NCBI RefSeq assembly: GCF_017826695.1
Contig: NZ_JAFFZW010000001.1
Location: 988,447-1,052,446 of the forward strand
Source of the DNA: Pseudomonas alliivorans
GTDB lineage: Bacteria > Pseudomonadota > Gammaproteobacteria > Pseudomonadales > Pseudomonadaceae
Length of the DNA: 64,000 bases
Reading direction: 5' to 3'
Shown: positions 62,306 through 64,000 of the stretch, piece by piece
How positions within the stretch are numbered: position 1 is the stretch's first letter
Layout of the letters: every line of letters begins with the position of its first letter
Notes under the pieces: generated by a model
The model's database searches: none
Seen by the model: the letters and a program-made list of their open reading frames with translations, nothing else
What the model was told of the DNA's origin: nothing
Translations under genes and position numbers: made by a program

Positions 62306-63193
62306 TCAGTCCGCATGCACGAGCTGGGGTTTGGTCGGTGTCGAGCCCAGCGTCGCCCCGATAGAGGCAACGATGATTGCGCTGATGGCCAGCCACTGGG
62401 TGAGCGACAGATCCTCGTGGAGAAAAATCAACCCTGACAGGGCGGCAAACACCGGCTCCAGGCTGGCGAGGGTGCCGAAGGTGCGTGCTGACATTCGGGT
62501 CAGTGCGACCATCTCCAGGCTGTAGGGCAGGGCGGTCGAAAGAACGGCAACGCCCAGTGCTGCCGGGATCAGCGAAAGATCCAGCAAGGCGGCGCCTGCA
62601 TGCACCAAGCCAATGGGCGCGATGAAAACGGCCGCGATCGTGACACCCAGCGCTGCGGTCTGAATGCCGTTATCGGCGCCCGCTTTCTGCCCGAACAGTA
62701 TGTAGGCCGCCCAGCAAACGCCTGCTCCCAGCGCATAACCAGCCCCCACCAGATCGATACGTGTACTCGACTCCCCTAAAGGGATGAGCAGCAGAAGGCC
62801 TAGCACAGCCAGGGCCACCCACAGGAAATCGATCAACTTGCGTGATGCCCACAGGGCTACGGCCAACGGCCCGGTGAATTCGAGCGCGACGGCGATACCC
62901 AGCGGTACGGTCTGTAATGACATATAGAAGAGCATGTTCATGCTGCCCAGCGAAATGCCGTAGAGCATCACCGTGCGCAATGATCTGGCCGTGAGGCGTG
63001 CGCGCCATGGCCGCAACACTAATAGAAGAATCAGGCTGGCGAAGATAAGACGCAGCGCGGTCGTCCCTTGCGCACCGACCACCGGGAAGAGACTCTTGGC
63101 CAGAGATGCACCGCTCTGGATCGATATCATTGCGATGATCAGCAATCCCAGAGGGAACAGGAGGGGGGCGATGTTGCGGGGTTTGGCAGACAT
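62306..63193 (-). CDS. rhtA: Threonine/homoserine exporter RhtA
   Basis: This 295-residue EamA-family protein has ten helices and the same length as E. coli RhtA. Several stretches match RhtA closely: SIQSGASLAKSLFP near the start, SLQTVPLGIAVALEFTGPLA, GAGVCWAAYILFGQKAGA and STALPYSLEMVALTR. It exports threonine and homoserine (and some drugs) from the cytoplasm. I chose ATG 63193 by comparison with RhtA; ATG 63238 is in frame. A perfect palindrome GCAATATATTGC lies at 63262-63273 upstream and might be an operator. Confidence 0.92.
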   Translation of the reverse strand: MSAKPRNIAPLLFPLGLLIIAMISIQSGASLAKSLFPVVGAQGTTALRLIFASLILLLVLRPWRARLTARSLRTVMLYGISLGSMNMLFYMSLQTVPLGIAVALEFTGPLAVALWASRKLIDFLWVALAVLGLLLLIPLGESSTRIDLVGAGYALGAGVCWAAYILFGQKAGADNGIQTAALGVTIAAVFIAPIGLVHAGAALLDLSLIPAALGVAVLSTALPYSLEMVALTRMSARTFGTLASLEPVFAALSGLIFLHEDLSLTQWLAISAIIVASIGATLGSTPTKPQLVHAD

Positions 63194-63261
63194 ATCGGTA
63201 AAGCGTCCTGTCAGGGAGGTGATGTGATGCGTGGACATGATGCTGAATATTAGGTCATTGG

Positions 63262-63273
63262 GCAATATATTGC
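63262..63273. promoter_or_regulatory. Perfect 12-bp palindrome upstream of rhtA
   Basis: GCAATATATTGC is a perfect palindrome 69 bases before the chosen rhtA start. It could be an operator for an exporter regulator. No known factor is recognised. Confidence 0.35.
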
Positions 63274-63344
63274 GCACCTGCAAACCCTCTTCTATATAGC
63301 AACAGGTATCGAATACCTATTTCTCAGCGTTTTGAAAATAACGG

Positions 63345-63372
63345 TTGACGCGCTCGTTGAGGTGTCTATAAT
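63345..63372 (+). promoter_or_regulatory. rRNA operon promoter P1
   Basis: TTGACG and TATAAT are separated by 16 bases and followed by a GC-rich discriminator (TCGCCCCAC), typical for growth-rate-regulated rRNA promoters. Confidence 0.85.
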
Positions 63373-63502
63373 TCGCCCCACTTCCGGCGCAGACGGAAAC
63401 GAAAAAGCCTTGCGATTCAATGAGTTACAAGGGTTTGTCGGATGAGGTCAGCGAGGAAGTCGGTCGAGTTTGTTTGAATCGACAGCGGTGAGAAAAAAGA
63501 GT

Positions 63503-63530
63503 TTGACACGCGGTTGTAACGCTGTAGAAT
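63503..63530 (+). promoter_or_regulatory. rRNA operon promoter P2
   Basis: TTGACA and TAGAAT are separated by 16 bases and followed by the GC-rich TCGCCTCCCGC. Confidence 0.85.
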
Positions 63531-63621
63531 TCGCCTCCCGCTGACGAGCAACGCAGAGTTGATCGAAGCGCAAGTGATTGAAGTTGATCAGGAAACTTGG
63601 AAAACTTCAGAAAATAATCGC

Positions 63622-63649
63622 TTGACAGTTACAGAGGACGCTGTAGAAT
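63622..63649 (+). promoter_or_regulatory. rRNA operon promoter P3
   Basis: TTGACA and TAGAAT are separated by 16 bases and followed by the GC-rich GCGCGCCTCGG. Confidence 0.85.
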
Positions 63650-63658
63650 GCGCGCCTC

Positions 63659-63680
63659 GGTTGAGACGAAAGGCTCAACC
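63659..63680 (+). other. boxB-like hairpin of the rRNA leader
   Basis: GGTTGAG pairs with CTCAACC around an 8-base loop, 5 bases before the boxA element. Confidence 0.6.
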
Positions 63681-63684
63681 CACC

Positions 63685-63696
63685 GCTCTTTAACAA
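63685..63696 (+). promoter_or_regulatory. boxA antitermination element
   Basis: GCTCTTTAACAA matches the boxA consensus used by NusB/NusG in rRNA antitermination. Confidence 0.85.
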
Positions 63697-63845
63697 CTGA
63701 ATCAAGCAATTCGTGTGGGTGCTTGTGGTGTCAGACTGAAGTCAACAGATTATCAGCAACCCAAGTTACTCCGCGAGAAATCAAAGATGTAACCAACGAT
63801 TGCTGAGCCAAGTTTAGGGTTTTCTCAAAACCCAGTTAGATGTTT

Positions 63846-64000
63846 GAACTGAAGAGTTTGATCATGGCTCAGATTGAACGCTGGCGGCAGGCCTAACACA
63901 TGCAAGTCGAGCGGTAGAGAGAAGCTTGCTTCTCTTGAGAGCGGCGGACGGGTGAGTAATGCCTAGGAATCTGCCTGGTAGTGGGGGATAACGCTCGGAA
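63846..64000 (+). rRNA. 16S ribosomal RNA (5' end, continues beyond the window)
   Basis: The conserved 16S start (GAAGAGTTTGATCATGGCTC) begins near 63851; by alignment with E. coli position 1 is 63846. The region after ACATGCAAGTCGAGCGG is the V1 loop with a GAGAGAAGCTTGCTTCTC stem-loop, typical of Pseudomonas. Only the first 155 bases are present. It belongs to an rrn operon with three tandem promoters at 63345-63649. Confidence 0.97.

Overview
The window is chromosomal DNA of a Pseudomonas, most likely of the P. syringae group. The evidence is the gamma-proteobacterial 16S rRNA start at the right edge with a Pseudomonas-type V1 region, Pseudomonas-style gene pairs (soxR/monooxygenase, dhcAB with a LysR gene, a six-gene Mrp operon, msuD-sfnR), GC-rich coding sequence and typical Pseudomonas intergenic repeats. 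The species call is inference. No phage, insertion sequence, CRISPR array or tRNA gene was seen.

Layout. 1-3.4 kb: the end of a sugar-type ABC importer operon (binding protein, ATPase, permease). 3.6-8.8 kb: a zinc-free DksA paralogue, a chemoreceptor with a C-terminal sensor-like region, a DUF2235 phospholipase of the Tle type behind AT-rich DNA, and two small unknowns. 8.8-14.9 kb: a fused-AB Mrp Na+(K+)/H+ antiporter operon on the minus strand. 15-21 kb: an exporter divergent from an XRE-cupin regulator, an FAD protein, soxR with a textbook SoxR box, and a msuD-sfnR sulfonate pair. 21.5-26 kb: a Ku-LigD end-joining pair and a Tat-signal aldo/keto reductase with a second well-placed start. 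26-34 kb: PLD-type PssA, a TonB siderophore receptor, GlpQ, and a small cluster with a hydroxyacid dehydrogenase, a CTP-synthase-like glutaminase domain lacking its catalytic His, an ABM monooxygenase and a MarR regulator. 34-40 kb: AtoE, DhcB, DhcA and their divergent LysR regulator, a lipoprotein, a LysE exporter and SsuE/MsuE.

40.4-57.8 kb is the most striking region: a 17-kb minus-strand exopolysaccharide operon of 15 genes (Wza, WcaJ-type initiator, five glycosyltransferases, a glycoside hydrolase, a WbqC-like protein, Wzc, Wzb, Wzx, a VioA-like aminotransferase, a PhyH oxygenase). It also encodes an RfaH/NusG paralogue. The untranslated leader upstream carries two exact matches to the ops element recognised by RfaH, 102 bp apart and both in the direction of the operon, below a plausible promoter. 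This suggests a self-contained antitermination circuit: the operon makes the factor that lets polymerase finish it. No Wzy polymerase is visible.

57.8-64 kb: a 963-bp AT-rich intergenic region with several palindromes, a cysteine desulfurase, an Xaa-Pro aminopeptidase, a small lipoprotein, a RhtA-type exporter, and an rRNA operon start with three tandem promoters, boxB/boxA signals and the first 155 bases of 16S rRNA.
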